Shown here: in pieces, positions 1 to 5,533 of the stretch
Layout of the letters: each line of letters begins with the position of its first letter
Position numbering within the stretch: the stretch's first letter is position 1
Origin: Betaproteobacteria bacterium
GTDB lineage: Bacteria; Pseudomonadota; Gammaproteobacteria; Burkholderiales; Burkholderiaceae_D
Assembly (NCBI GenBank): GCA_015655165.1
Contig: JAATFN010000054.1
Coordinates: forward strand, 1 to 5,533
Direction of reading: 5' to 3'
Length of the DNA stretch: 5,533 nucleotides
The notes under the pieces: generated by a model
The model's database searches: none
The model's input: only the letters and a program-made list of their open reading frames with translations
What the model was told of the DNA's origin: nothing
Program-made: the position numbers and the translations under genes

Positions 1-138
1 AACACCGATTGTCAGGCCTTCTATACCATCACGGCTAGCAAGCTCCAATGCAGCATCCAGAATTGTCGCCCGTGTCATCTCGCCTTTACGCATCGCTTTG
101 TCACGTTTGGCTACCGCAGTGTGTCTCTCTTTTACCAT
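1..138 (-). CDS. TetR/AcrR-family transcriptional repressor, N-terminal part (cut by left window edge)
   Basis: Only the first 46 codons are in the window; the gene continues past position 1. The visible protein starts with a basic tail of about 20 residues (MVKERHTAVAKRDKAMRKGE). It then enters the first helix of a TetR DNA-binding domain: TRATILDAALELASRDGIEGLTIG, residues 22-45, the usual T/R-xx-I-L-x-A-A pattern followed by the G-x-x-x-L-T-I turn. The ATG at 138-136 is supported by an AGGGGA Shine-Dalgarno about 6 bases upstream. TetR proteins are homodimeric repressors released by a small ligand, often an acyl-CoA or a drug. The ligand-binding part is missing here, so target and effector cannot be read. 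The nearby thiolase makes a fatty-acid or acyl-CoA role thinkable, but that is inference. A perfect palindrome upstream suggests autoregulation. Confidence 0.88.
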   Translation of the reverse strand, partial: MVKERHTAVAKRDKAMRKGEMTRATILDAALELASRDGIEGLTIGV

Positions 139-223
139 GTTACGTCCCCTGCTACCGTTTTCATGCTGGCATGATGACCGCTTATCTACCTTTAACCGGT
201 AGACGTAGCCATCACGCAAAATT

Positions 224-245
224 TAATAGTACGATCGTACTATTA
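224..245. promoter_or_regulatory. Perfect 22-bp palindrome, probable TetR operator
   Basis: The half-site TAATAGTACGA is followed immediately by its exact reverse complement, with no spacer and no mismatch. It lies 86 bp upstream of the TetR start codon. Size, symmetry and position fit a TetR-dimer operator used for autorepression. It overlaps the predicted -10 region of the TetR promoter, so binding would block RNA polymerase. I saw no second copy in the window. Binding is inferred from position only. Confidence 0.6.
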
Positions 246-267
246 TTCATTAGGCAGCAAATGTCAA
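240..267 (-). promoter_or_regulatory. Possible sigma-70 promoter of the TetR gene
   Basis: On the minus strand a perfect -35 hexamer TTGACA (267-262) is followed after 16 bases by TAATAG (245-240). A better -10 match, AATAAT (247-242), has a tight 14-base spacer. The -35 is strong and the -10 imperfect. Either -10 choice falls in or on the edge of the palindrome, as expected for a repressed promoter. The leader would be roughly 95 nt. Confidence 0.35.
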
Positions 268-340
268 ATGGTTTTCTTATGGGGAATGTGCGCAAACATT
301 AAAAATGCTGTGATAATGCCGTTGCAGAAGGCAATGCGTC

Positions 341-718
341 CTAAAGCGTCGCTTTTTCAATCAACCGGCGATCCCGCTTTGTCGGACGCCCTTTGAGGGT
401 CCGGGATGGTTCGGTAAATAATTTGCGGTTTTCAAGTTCCAGACGGCGCTTGGCGGCACTTTCTTCTGTTTCTGTATATAAATGCTGGGCAATGGTTGCC
501 GATCCGCGCTTTTCTGCCAGCGCTTTGACCACAACGTTCCATTCGGTCGTACCTTGATTAATCCAGAGCCGGTCATGCACTTTGACACTGCGGGATGGTT
601 TGGTCTTTTCATCATTTAACTTGACCTTGCCACTGTCGACTGCATCGGTTGCCAGCGAACGCGTTTTAAAAAAACGTGCCGCCCATAACCATTTATCAAT
701 ACGTACCGAGTCTACCAT
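341..718 (-). CDS. hslR: HslR-like S4-domain RNA-binding protein (Hsp15 family)
   Basis: The protein has 125 residues, close to E. coli Hsp15 (133). Residues 4-66 form an S4 domain, starting VRIDKWLWAARFFKTRSLA and continuing through the DSGKVKLNDEKTKPSRSVKVHD loop, the typical helix-turn-sheet fold for structured RNA. The tail is basic and charged (ETEESAAKRRLELENRK, then GRPTKRDRR), also typical. Hsp15 binds free 50S subunits that still carry a nascent chain on tRNA and helps rescue them; this role is known for the E. coli protein and inferred here. The gene lies 61 bp downstream of the thiolase on the same strand. No strong terminator is visible between them, so co-transcription is possible. 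The Shine-Dalgarno is weak: upstream of ATG 718-716 there is only AGAACAG-like sequence. The ATG is kept because the S4 homology begins at residue 4. The symbol is by family resemblance. Confidence 0.88.
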   Translation of the reverse strand: MVDSVRIDKWLWAARFFKTRSLATDAVDSGKVKLNDEKTKPSRSVKVHDRLWINQGTTEWNVVVKALAEKRGSATIAQHLYTETEESAAKRRLELENRKLFTEPSRTLKGRPTKRDRRLIEKATL

Positions 719-740
719 TGTATTGCTGTTCTGAAATATT

Positions 741-769
741 GTTATAGTAAGCCTACCTTACGCTGCTAT
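741..769 (-). promoter_or_regulatory. Weak candidate promoter for the S4-protein gene
   Basis: On the minus strand a TATAAC hexamer (746-741) matches the -10 consensus at five of six positions. It sits 22 bases upstream of the start codon. The hexamer 17 bases further upstream, ATAGCA (769-764), matches -35 at only three positions. It could give the S4 gene its own transcript in addition to read-through from the thiolase. Evidence is sequence resemblance only. Confidence 0.22.
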
Positions 770-779
770 TTATGTACAT

Positions 780-1958
780 TCAATAGCACTCGATGGCCAA
801 TGCCACACCCATGCCGCCGCCAATGCATAAACCTGCCAAACCGCGTTTCGCATGACGCCGACGCATTTCATGCAGCAAAGTCACGACAATACGTGCTCCT
901 GAAGCGCCAATGGGGTGCCCCAGTGCAATCGCACCACCATTGACATTGATTTTATCAGTGTCCCACCCTATCTCGCGATTAACAGCAATCGCTTGTGCGG
1001 CAAATGCTTCGTTCAATTCCATCAAATCCAGATCATCCGTTTTCCAGCCGGCTTTTTGTAAACAAAGCTGTACAGCTGGGACTGGCCCCAACCCCATCAC
1101 AGCCGGGTCAACACCAGCAGAAGCATAAGCACTGATACGTGCTAATACCGGTAAACCCAGTTTGGCAGCAATATCAGCCGATGCGACAATGACAGCTGCT
1201 GCACCATCGTTAAGACCGGATGCATTGCCTGCTGTAACTGTACCGTCTTTCGCAAAAGCAGGACGCAAACCTGCAATGGATGCCATCGTCGCGTCATACC
1301 GGATAAATTCGTCGGCATCAACAACGGTTGTGCCTTTCTTGCCGACAACGTCAACCGGAAGAATTTCGTCTTTGAATTTACCCGCGACTTGTGCAGCTTG
1401 CGCTTTATTTTGGGATGCCACTGCAAACGCATCCTGTTCGTTGCGTGTAATGCCATACTGTCTGGCAATATTTTCTGCGGTCACACCCATATGATAGTGA
1501 TTGTACGCATCCCATAGCCCATCGGAAATCATGGTATCTGTCAACGTCGCATCCCCCATGCGAAACCCCTCACGCGAATGCGGCAACACATGTGGTGACA
1601 AACTCATACTCTCTTGTCCACCGGCAATGACGATTTCGGCGTCACCACATAAAATCGCCTGCGCTGCCAAATGAATAGCCTTTAACCCGCTACCGCAGAC
1701 CTTGCCAACCGTAAACGCCGGCACCACATGGGGTATGCCACCATAGATGGCAGCCTGTCGTGCAGGATTTTGCCCGGCACCGGCTGTTAGCGCCTGACCC
1801 AGGATAACTTCACTGATATGCGCTGGCGCAATATGGCTTTTGGTTAACAACCCGCGAATTAATTGCGCCCCCAAGTCCGATGCCGGCGTCGTCGATAAGG
1901 CACCACCAAATTTACCGATCGCTGTTCTTTGTGCTGCCACAATTACTACGTCACGCAT
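780..1958 (-). CDS. Acetyl-CoA acetyltransferase (biosynthetic thiolase, PhaA/AtoB type)
   Basis: A complete 392-residue thiolase, the usual length for this cytosolic tetrameric family. It condenses two acetyl-CoA to acetoacetyl-CoA and CoA, or runs in reverse. All catalytic landmarks are present: nucleophile Cys88 in KVCGSGLKA, Asn316 in NEAFAAQ, His348 in GGAIALGHPIGASG, and the acid/base Cys378 in LCIGGGMG. Met157 (HMGVTAEN) and Met288 (VMGLGPVPA) match the substrate-pocket methionines of the Zoogloea biosynthetic enzyme and favour short-chain substrates. The start ATG 1958-1956 follows a strong GGAGGA Shine-Dalgarno, and the protein opens with the typical MRDVVIVAAQRTAIGKFGG. The gene diverges from the acetate-uptake genes, and the S4 gene follows it. 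Whether it serves polyhydroxybutyrate synthesis, acetoacetate use or beta-oxidation cannot be decided here, as no phaB, phaC or CoA-transferase gene is in the window. A small oddity is Gly85, where many relatives have Asn (NKVCGSG). Confidence 0.95.
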   Translation of the reverse strand: MRDVVIVAAQRTAIGKFGGALSTTPASDLGAQLIRGLLTKSHIAPAHISEVILGQALTAGAGQNPARQAAIYGGIPHVVPAFTVGKVCGSGLKAIHLAAQAILCGDAEIVIAGGQESMSLSPHVLPHSREGFRMGDATLTDTMISDGLWDAYNHYHMGVTAENIARQYGITRNEQDAFAVASQNKAQAAQVAGKFKDEILPVDVVGKKGTTVVDADEFIRYDATMASIAGLRPAFAKDGTVTAGNASGLNDGAAAVIVASADIAAKLGLPVLARISAYASAGVDPAVMGLGPVPAVQLCLQKAGWKTDDLDLMELNEAFAAQAIAVNREIGWDTDKINVNGGAIALGHPIGASGARIVVTLLHEMRRRHAKRGLAGLCIGGGMGVALAIECY

Positions 1959-2107
1959 GCCTTCCTCCAGATTAGATCATTAGATTTATTGATAGCATAC
2001 CGTGATGGTCGCTATATCTATATTAACACCTCCAATCGGCAATGGACCAATGCACTCTCCGCCATGGCAGCTTCAAACTTATCAAACACTCTACGACCAA
2101 AGTCGGC

Positions 2108-2136
2108 TATCCATAACAAGCACAGGAATCTATATT
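2108..2136 (+). promoter_or_regulatory. Weak candidate sigma-70 promoter for yjcH-actP-acs
   Basis: TATATT (2131-2136) matches the -10 consensus at five of six positions. It is preceded after 17 bases by TATCCA (2108-2113), a poor three-of-six -35. It would give a leader of about 120 nt that contains the 2200-2228 hairpin. The poor -35 would fit an activator-dependent promoter, but this is only sequence resemblance. Confidence 0.22.
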
Positions 2137-2199
2137 CCCTATCACAGATCGCAAACAAGGCGACGAAATGTGATGCGGGCACGCCTTGCCTGTATCTTG

Positions 2200-2233
2200 T
2201 GATTGCACCCGTACCACGGGTGCAATCAATTTT
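2200..2233 (+). terminator. Strong leader hairpin with short U-tract upstream of yjcH (terminator or attenuator)
   Basis: TGATTGCACCCGT (2200-2212) pairs perfectly with ACGGGTGCAATCA (2216-2228) across the three-base loop ACC. Right after it comes AUUUU and more A/T-rich sequence. On the plus strand this resembles an intrinsic terminator, though the U-tract is short. It stands between two divergent genes and ends 36 bases before the yjcH start codon, so it does not end any recognised gene. It could be a leader attenuator, the end of a small RNA, or an mRNA-stabilising structure. The hairpin is certain; its function is not. Confidence 0.5.
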
Positions 2234-2264
2234 AATAAAAATTAATTCATAGGAGACAGGCGAT

Positions 2265-2576
2265 ATGCAAAATAACGATGTCATATCAGCCGTCATCCGG
2301 CATCCCAAATATCAGGAGTTGCTGCGTAGACGGAATCGCATGAGTATGCAGTTTTTTGTGGTTACACTCATTATTTATTCAGGTTTTATTCTCACCCTTG
2401 CATTCGATCCCGAACTATTCGGTCGCCCCATTGCCAGTAATATGACCCTGAGTATTGGCGTTTTAACAGGCACAATCGTTGCTGTCAGTGCTGTTGTATT
2501 GGTCGCCATTTATATCTATTTTTCCAGCAAGATTTTTGATCCACTGGTAAAAAGTATTGTGAAGGATGTCCAATGA
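2265..2576 (+). CDS. yjcH: DUF485 family small inner-membrane protein (YjcH)
   Basis: The protein has 103 residues, against 104 for E. coli YjcH. The N-terminus carries the family pattern [13 protein letters not shown] (residues 13-25). Two membrane segments follow, at about 28-47 ([19 protein letters not shown]) and 61-86 ([21 protein letters not shown] onward), then a short amphipathic tail. DUF485 proteins are almost always encoded next to an ActP-type solute/sodium symporter and are thought to be its small partner; their exact biochemical role is not settled. The start is fixed by AGGAG at 2251-2255, nine bases before the ATG. The stop codon overlaps the actP start in an ATGA junction, so the two are translationally coupled and probably made in matched amounts. 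Confidence 0.93.
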   Translation: MQNNDVISAVIRHPKYQELLRRRNRMSMQFFVVTLIIYSGFILTLAFDPELFGRPIASNMTLSIGVLTGTIVAVSAVVLVAIYIYFSSKIFDPLVKSIVKDVQ

Positions 2577-4237
2577 AAAAACTACTACTCGCTTCATGGC
2601 TCTTGCTCATGTCATCTGGTGCCGTACATGCCGCAGGTACTGGAGAAGCCAACACATCGGCAATCGTCATGTTCCTGATCTTCATTGCAGGCACAATGGG
2701 CATTACTTACTGGGCGGCAAAACGCACACAAACCACATCCGACTTCTATACAGCAGGTGGTGGCTTGTCCGGCCTTCAAAACGGTCTGGCAATTGCAGGG
2801 GACTACTTGTCTGCCGCATCCTTTCTGGGGATTGCCGGGATGGTGTATGTCAGCGGATTTGACGGCATGATCTATGCCATCGGCTTTTTGTTCGGATGGC
2901 CTGTCGTGATGTTCTTGGTTGCCGAACGTCTGCGTAACCTTGGCAAATACAGCTTTGCAGATGTCACATCATTTCGTCTTGAGCAAACACCAATGCGTAT
3001 TCTTGCAGCCAGTGCTTCTCTTCTGATCATTGCACTGTATCTGATTGCACAAATGGTTGGCGCCGGAAAACTGATCGTGTTGTTGTTCGGTCTGGACTAC
3101 AAACTGGCCATTGTGATCGTCGGCACATTGATGATGGTCTATGTCGCGTTTGGCGGCATGACAGCAACTACCTGGGTACAGATCATCAAAGCAGTTCTGA
3201 TGCTCTTCGGCGCAACATTAATGACAATACTGGTCTTAATGGCATTCAAATTTAACCCTGATGCCCTGCTGGCTGAAGCAGTACGTGTCCACCCTGCCGG
3301 TGCCAATCTGATGGCGCCAGGTTCCGATGTCAGCAGCAATCCGTTAAATGCGTTGTCCGTCGGATTGGCGTTAGCATTCGGTACAGCAGGCTTGCCACAC
3401 ATTCTGATGCGCTTTTTTACCGTATCGAATGCACAAGAAGCCCGTAAATCTGTCATCTATGCAACAAGCTTTATCGGTTACTTCTACTTGCTGACGTTCA
3501 TCATCGGTTTTGGTGCGGTCGCATTACTGATTCGCCATCCTGAATTCTTCCAGGCAGGACCTGACGGTAGCATCAATATTCTCAAAGGGCTCATTGGCGG
3601 CACCAACATGGTAGCGGTCCACTTGGCTGCAGCTGTTGGCGGCAGTTGGTTACTGGGCTTTCTGGCAGCGGTAACGTTTGCAACGATCGTCGCTGTTGTC
3701 GCAGGTCTGACATTAGCCGGTGCTGCTGCCATTTCCCATGACTTGTATGCCAATGTCATCGCCAAAGGCAAAGTCACCGAGAAACAGCAAATGCGTTTGT
3801 CGAGATTGTCTGCGATTGGATTAGGTATCTTGGCAATCCTCCTCGGTATCCTCTTTGAAAACCAGAACGTGGCTTTCATGGTCGGTCTGGCATTTGCCAT
3901 TGCGGCAAGCTCTAACTTCCCTGTACTGGTCTTATCGATTTCCTGGAAGGGATGTACAACACGAGGCGCGGCAATTGGCGGCTTTCTGGGCTTGGCAACC
4001 GCAACCATCTGGGTTGTATTAAGTAAGACTGTATGGGTTGATGTATTTGGCTTTACCGACCCAATCACGCCATTCCCTAACCCGGGTATCTTGTCTATTC
4101 CTGTTGCATTTATTGCCATCTGGGCAATTTCCAAACTGGACAAGAGTGCCCGTGGCAAGAAAGAACAGGACGCTTTTGAAGCATTAACTGTCCGTAGCCA
4201 AACAGGTATCGGCGCTTCTTCCGCATCTTCCCACTAA
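2573..4237 (+). CDS. actP: Cation/acetate symporter ActP (sodium:solute symporter family)
   Basis: The protein has 554 residues, against 549 for E. coli ActP, and resembles it along its whole length. It takes up acetate, and in some relatives other short carboxylates, across the inner membrane with a cation. A signal-like segment ([20 protein letters not shown], likely cut after Ala20) is followed by about 13 hydrophobic segments, starting at about residue 29. Typical blocks are [16 protein letters not shown] (71-86), FADVTSFRL (128-136), [14 protein letters not shown] (155-168), [15 protein letters not shown] (270-284), [19 protein letters not shown] (428-446) and the C-terminal VRSQTGIG (540-547), matching the E. 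coli ending. The ribosome binding site AAGGA (2562-2566) lies inside the end of yjcH, and the start overlaps its stop codon. The C-terminal eight residues or so after this block look low-complexity (ASSASSH). A glycolate or propionate preference cannot be excluded, but the acs neighbour makes acetate most likely. Confidence 0.95.
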   Translation: MKKLLLASWLLLMSSGAVHAAGTGEANTSAIVMFLIFIAGTMGITYWAAKRTQTTSDFYTAGGGLSGLQNGLAIAGDYLSAASFLGIAGMVYVSGFDGMIYAIGFLFGWPVVMFLVAERLRNLGKYSFADVTSFRLEQTPMRILAASASLLIIALYLIAQMVGAGKLIVLLFGLDYKLAIVIVGTLMMVYVAFGGMTATTWVQIIKAVLMLFGATLMTILVLMAFKFNPDALLAEAVRVHPAGANLMAPGSDVSSNPLNALSVGLALAFGTAGLPHILMRFFTVSNAQEARKSVIYATSFIGYFYLLTFIIGFGAVALLIRHPEFFQAGPDGSINILKGLIGGTNMVAVHLAAAVGGSWLLGFLAAVTFATIVAVVAGLTLAGAAAISHDLYANVIAKGKVTEKQQMRLSRLSAIGLGILAILLGILFENQNVAFMVGLAFAIAASSNFPVLVLSISWKGCTTRGAAIGGFLGLATATIWVVLSKTVWVDVFGFTDPITPFPNPGILSIPVAFIAIWAISKLDKSARGKKEQDAFEALTVRSQTGIGASSASSH

Positions 4238-4252
4238 TCATTTGTAATCCAT

Positions 4253-4282
4253 TCATTCCAGAGCACAACTGCTCTGGAATGA
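4253..4282 (+). promoter_or_regulatory. Intercistronic 13-bp perfect hairpin between actP and acs
   Basis: TCATTCCAGAGCA (4253-4265) pairs perfectly with TGCTCTGGAATGA (4270-4282) around the four-base loop CAAC. It begins 16 bases after the actP stop codon and ends 9 bases before the acs ribosome binding site GAGG (4291-4294). No U-tract follows (GCTCTACGAGG), so it is not a standard intrinsic terminator on the plus strand. It more likely protects the 3' end of the yjcH-actP message or marks a processing site. It could also be a protein-binding dyad. Confidence 0.55.
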
Positions 4283-4301
4283 TGCTCTACGAGGTAACAC
4301 A

Positions 4302-5533
4302 ATGACTCAAGTCACCGACCACTATCCTGTGCCAACTGGTTTTGCTGGACCCAATACACTGAATCAAGATGACTACAACCGTTTATACAAAATGTCGCTT
4401 GACCAGCCCGACCTGTTCTGGAAAGACGTAGCCAAACGACTGACCTGGTATCGTGAACCGACACAAATCAGTGATGTTAATTTTGATCCGGATGATTTTA
4501 AGATCAACTGGTATGCCGATGGCGAATTGAACGTCAGTGTGAATTGCCTGGACCGTCATTTACCCGAACGTGCTGACAAAGTCGCACTGATCTGGGAGTC
4601 GGATGATCCCGACACCCCATCTCAGAAGATTACCTATCGTGAACTCCATACCCGTGTTTGCAAACTGGGAAACGCCATGCGCGAACTGGGTATTGGTAAA
4701 GGAGATCGCGTCACGATCTATTTACCAATGGTCGCCGATGCTGCTGTTGCATTATTGGCGTGCGCGCGTATTGGTGCAATTCACAACGTCGTCTTTGGTG
4801 GATTCTCACCGAATTCAATCGCAGATCGTATTCGTGACTGTGGTGCCAGAGCGGTCATCACAGCAGACGAAGGTGTACGTGCCGGCCGTAAGATTCCTTT
4901 GAAAAAAAATGTCGACGCAGCGCTCGCACTCCCCGATGTAAATACTGTAGAACACGTCATTGTATTGCGTCATACAGGCGCCGATGTCCCGTTTCATCCA
5001 CCACGCGATAAATGGTTGCACGACATCACAACCAACGTACCGGCAACTTGTGAGCCAGAACGCATGAATGCGGAAGACCCATTATTCATTCTCTATACGT
5101 CAGGCAGTACCGGAAAACCAAAAGGTGTCTTGCACACCACAGGTGGTTACCTGGTCTATGCCAGCTACACGCACGAAACCACATTCGACTTGCGGGAAAA
5201 CGACGTCTACTGGTGTACAGCAGATATCGGCTGGATTACAGGTCACAGCTATATTGTCTATGGACCGTTAGCCAATGGGGCGACATCCCTGATTTTTGAA
5301 GGTGTACCGAACTACCCCGATACATCGCGCTTCTGGCAGGTGATCGATAAACATCAAGTCACTATTTTTTACACAGCACCAACAGCTATCCGTGCATTGA
5401 TGCGTGAAGGCGAAGAACCTGTCAACCGCACTGATCGATCGTCCTTGCGCTTACTTGGTACTGTAGGCGAACCCATCAACCCGGAAGCATGGCGTTGGTA
5501 TCACAGTGTTGTCGGCAATGGTCGCCTGCCGAT
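4302..5533 (+). CDS. acs: Acetyl-CoA synthetase, N-terminal about 410 residues (cut by right window edge)
   Basis: This enzyme activates acetate in the cytosol: acetate + ATP + CoA give acetyl-CoA + AMP + PPi, through an acetyl-AMP intermediate. The frame is open from ATG 4302 to the window end, about two thirds of the usual 650-residue length. Seen in order: the N-terminal ACS block ([21 protein letters not shown], residues 29-49), NCLDRHL (81-87), ITYREL (110-115), [12 protein letters not shown] (159-170), the CoA-phosphate-binding arginines in GVRAGR (Arg193, Arg196), the P-loop [11 protein letters not shown] (265-275), the acetate-pocket segment [12 protein letters not shown] (307-318) and [12 protein letters not shown] (386-397). 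The pocket and GEP motif are of the acetate type, which argues against a longer acyl substrate. The WWQTETG motif and the catalytic, acetylation-controlled lysine lie beyond the window. The Shine-Dalgarno GAGG is seven bases before the ATG. It probably shares a transcript with yjcH-actP, modulated by the hairpin in the 64-bp gap. Confidence 0.95.
   Translation, partial: MTQVTDHYPVPTGFAGPNTLNQDDYNRLYKMSLDQPDLFWKDVAKRLTWYREPTQISDVNFDPDDFKINWYADGELNVSVNCLDRHLPERADKVALIWESDDPDTPSQKITYRELHTRVCKLGNAMRELGIGKGDRVTIYLPMVADAAVALLACARIGAIHNVVFGGFSPNSIADRIRDCGARAVITADEGVRAGRKIPLKKNVDAALALPDVNTVEHVIVLRHTGADVPFHPPRDKWLHDITTNVPATCEPERMNAEDPLFILYTSGSTGKPKGVLHTTGGYLVYASYTHETTFDLRENDVYWCTADIGWITGHSYIVYGPLANGATSLIFEGVPNYPDTSRFWQVIDKHQVTIFYTAPTAIRALMREGEEPVNRTDRSSLRLLGTVGEPINPEAWRWYHSVVGNGRLP

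Larger units (their letters stand above)
1959..2264. other. Divergent intergenic region between thiolase and yjcH-actP-acs
   Basis: These 306 bases separate two divergent gene starts and should hold promoters and control sites for both directions. Reading frames crossing it lack a ribosome binding site or family resemblance, so no gene is called. Visible elements are an A/T-rich stretch at about 2009-2026, a short dyad GGAAT-CTAT-ATTCC at 2125-2138, a strong hairpin at 2200-2228, and a small A/T dyad AATTTT-AATA-AAAATT at 2228-2243. No clear thiolase promoter was found. I saw no convincing sigma-54 or CRP site. Confidence 0.7.

Noticed and set aside
48..302. Plus-strand open frame over the TetR start and palindrome
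   Set aside because: It is antisense to the clear TetR N-terminus and crosses its promoter; no ribosome binding site and no family resemblance.
301..336. Possible intrinsic terminator after the S4-protein gene (minus strand)
   Set aside because: The stem has only four clean pairs (TGCC/GGCA), then a mismatch and a wobble, with a nine-base loop. The TTTTT run is nine bases away from the stem. Too weak to call.
747..761. Dyad GTAAG-CCTAC-CTTAC between the thiolase and S4 genes
   Set aside because: The stem is only five pairs with a five-base loop and no T-run follows, so it is neither a terminator nor a convincing operator.
2178..2189. Sigma-54-like GGCAC...TTGC upstream of yjcH
   Set aside because: The GG and GC elements are separated by 8 bases instead of the required 10, so this is not a sigma-54 promoter.
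2142..2203. CRP-like TCACA and TGTGA pieces in the divergent region
   Set aside because: The half-sites are in the wrong order and at the wrong spacing for the TGTGA-N6-TCACA site; each is only a short chance match.
1929..2252. Plus-strand open frame of 107 codons starting inside the thiolase gene
   Set aside because: It starts inside the thiolase 5' end without a ribosome binding site and runs through the hairpin; the protein resembles nothing I know.
2018..2308. Minus-strand open frame of 96 codons across the divergent gap
   Set aside because: It covers the leader hairpin and the yjcH ribosome binding site, has no Shine-Dalgarno and no family resemblance.
3484..4158. Long open frame of 224 codons antisense to actP
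   Set aside because: It is a mirror of the actP coding frame; its composition is rich in Pro, Ala and Lys with no domain, and actP itself is clearly the real gene.

Overview
The window looks like ordinary chromosomal DNA of a proteobacterium with moderate GC content. The best guess is a betaproteobacterium of the order Burkholderiales, possibly near Oxalobacteraceae. That guess rests on three things: the C-terminal GRPTKRDRR tail of the small S4 RNA-binding protein, the basic-tailed TetR N-terminus, and a thiolase of the betaproteobacterial PhaA/AtoB type. These come from memory of the families, not from a search, so genus-level placement is open.

Left arm (1-1958, all minus strand). In transcription order there is a complete biosynthetic acetyl-CoA acetyltransferase, a 125-residue HslR-like S4 protein, and the first 46 codons of a TetR-family repressor that runs off the left edge. 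A perfect 22-bp palindrome (224-245) lies upstream of the TetR gene, overlapping a plausible promoter; it is the best operator candidate in the window.

Divergent gap (1959-2264). These 306 bases separate the thiolase from the rightward genes. The gap holds no convincing gene, but it ends in a strong 13-bp hairpin just upstream of the first rightward ribosome binding site.

Right arm (2265-5533, plus strand). A DUF485/YjcH small membrane protein overlaps the ActP-type acetate/cation symporter gene by an ATGA junction. After a 64-bp spacer with another 13-bp perfect hairpin comes acetyl-CoA synthetase, cut by the right edge after 410 codons.

Together the right arm imports acetate (ActP with YjcH) and activates it to acetyl-CoA (Acs). 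The divergent thiolase can condense two acetyl-CoA to acetoacetyl-CoA, or run in reverse, so the locus is a small acetate/acetyl-CoA module. No mobile element, CRISPR array, tRNA or rRNA was seen, and no wholly new system. The items most worth a second look are the TetR palindrome and the two unexplained RNA hairpins flanking the yjcH-actP pair.
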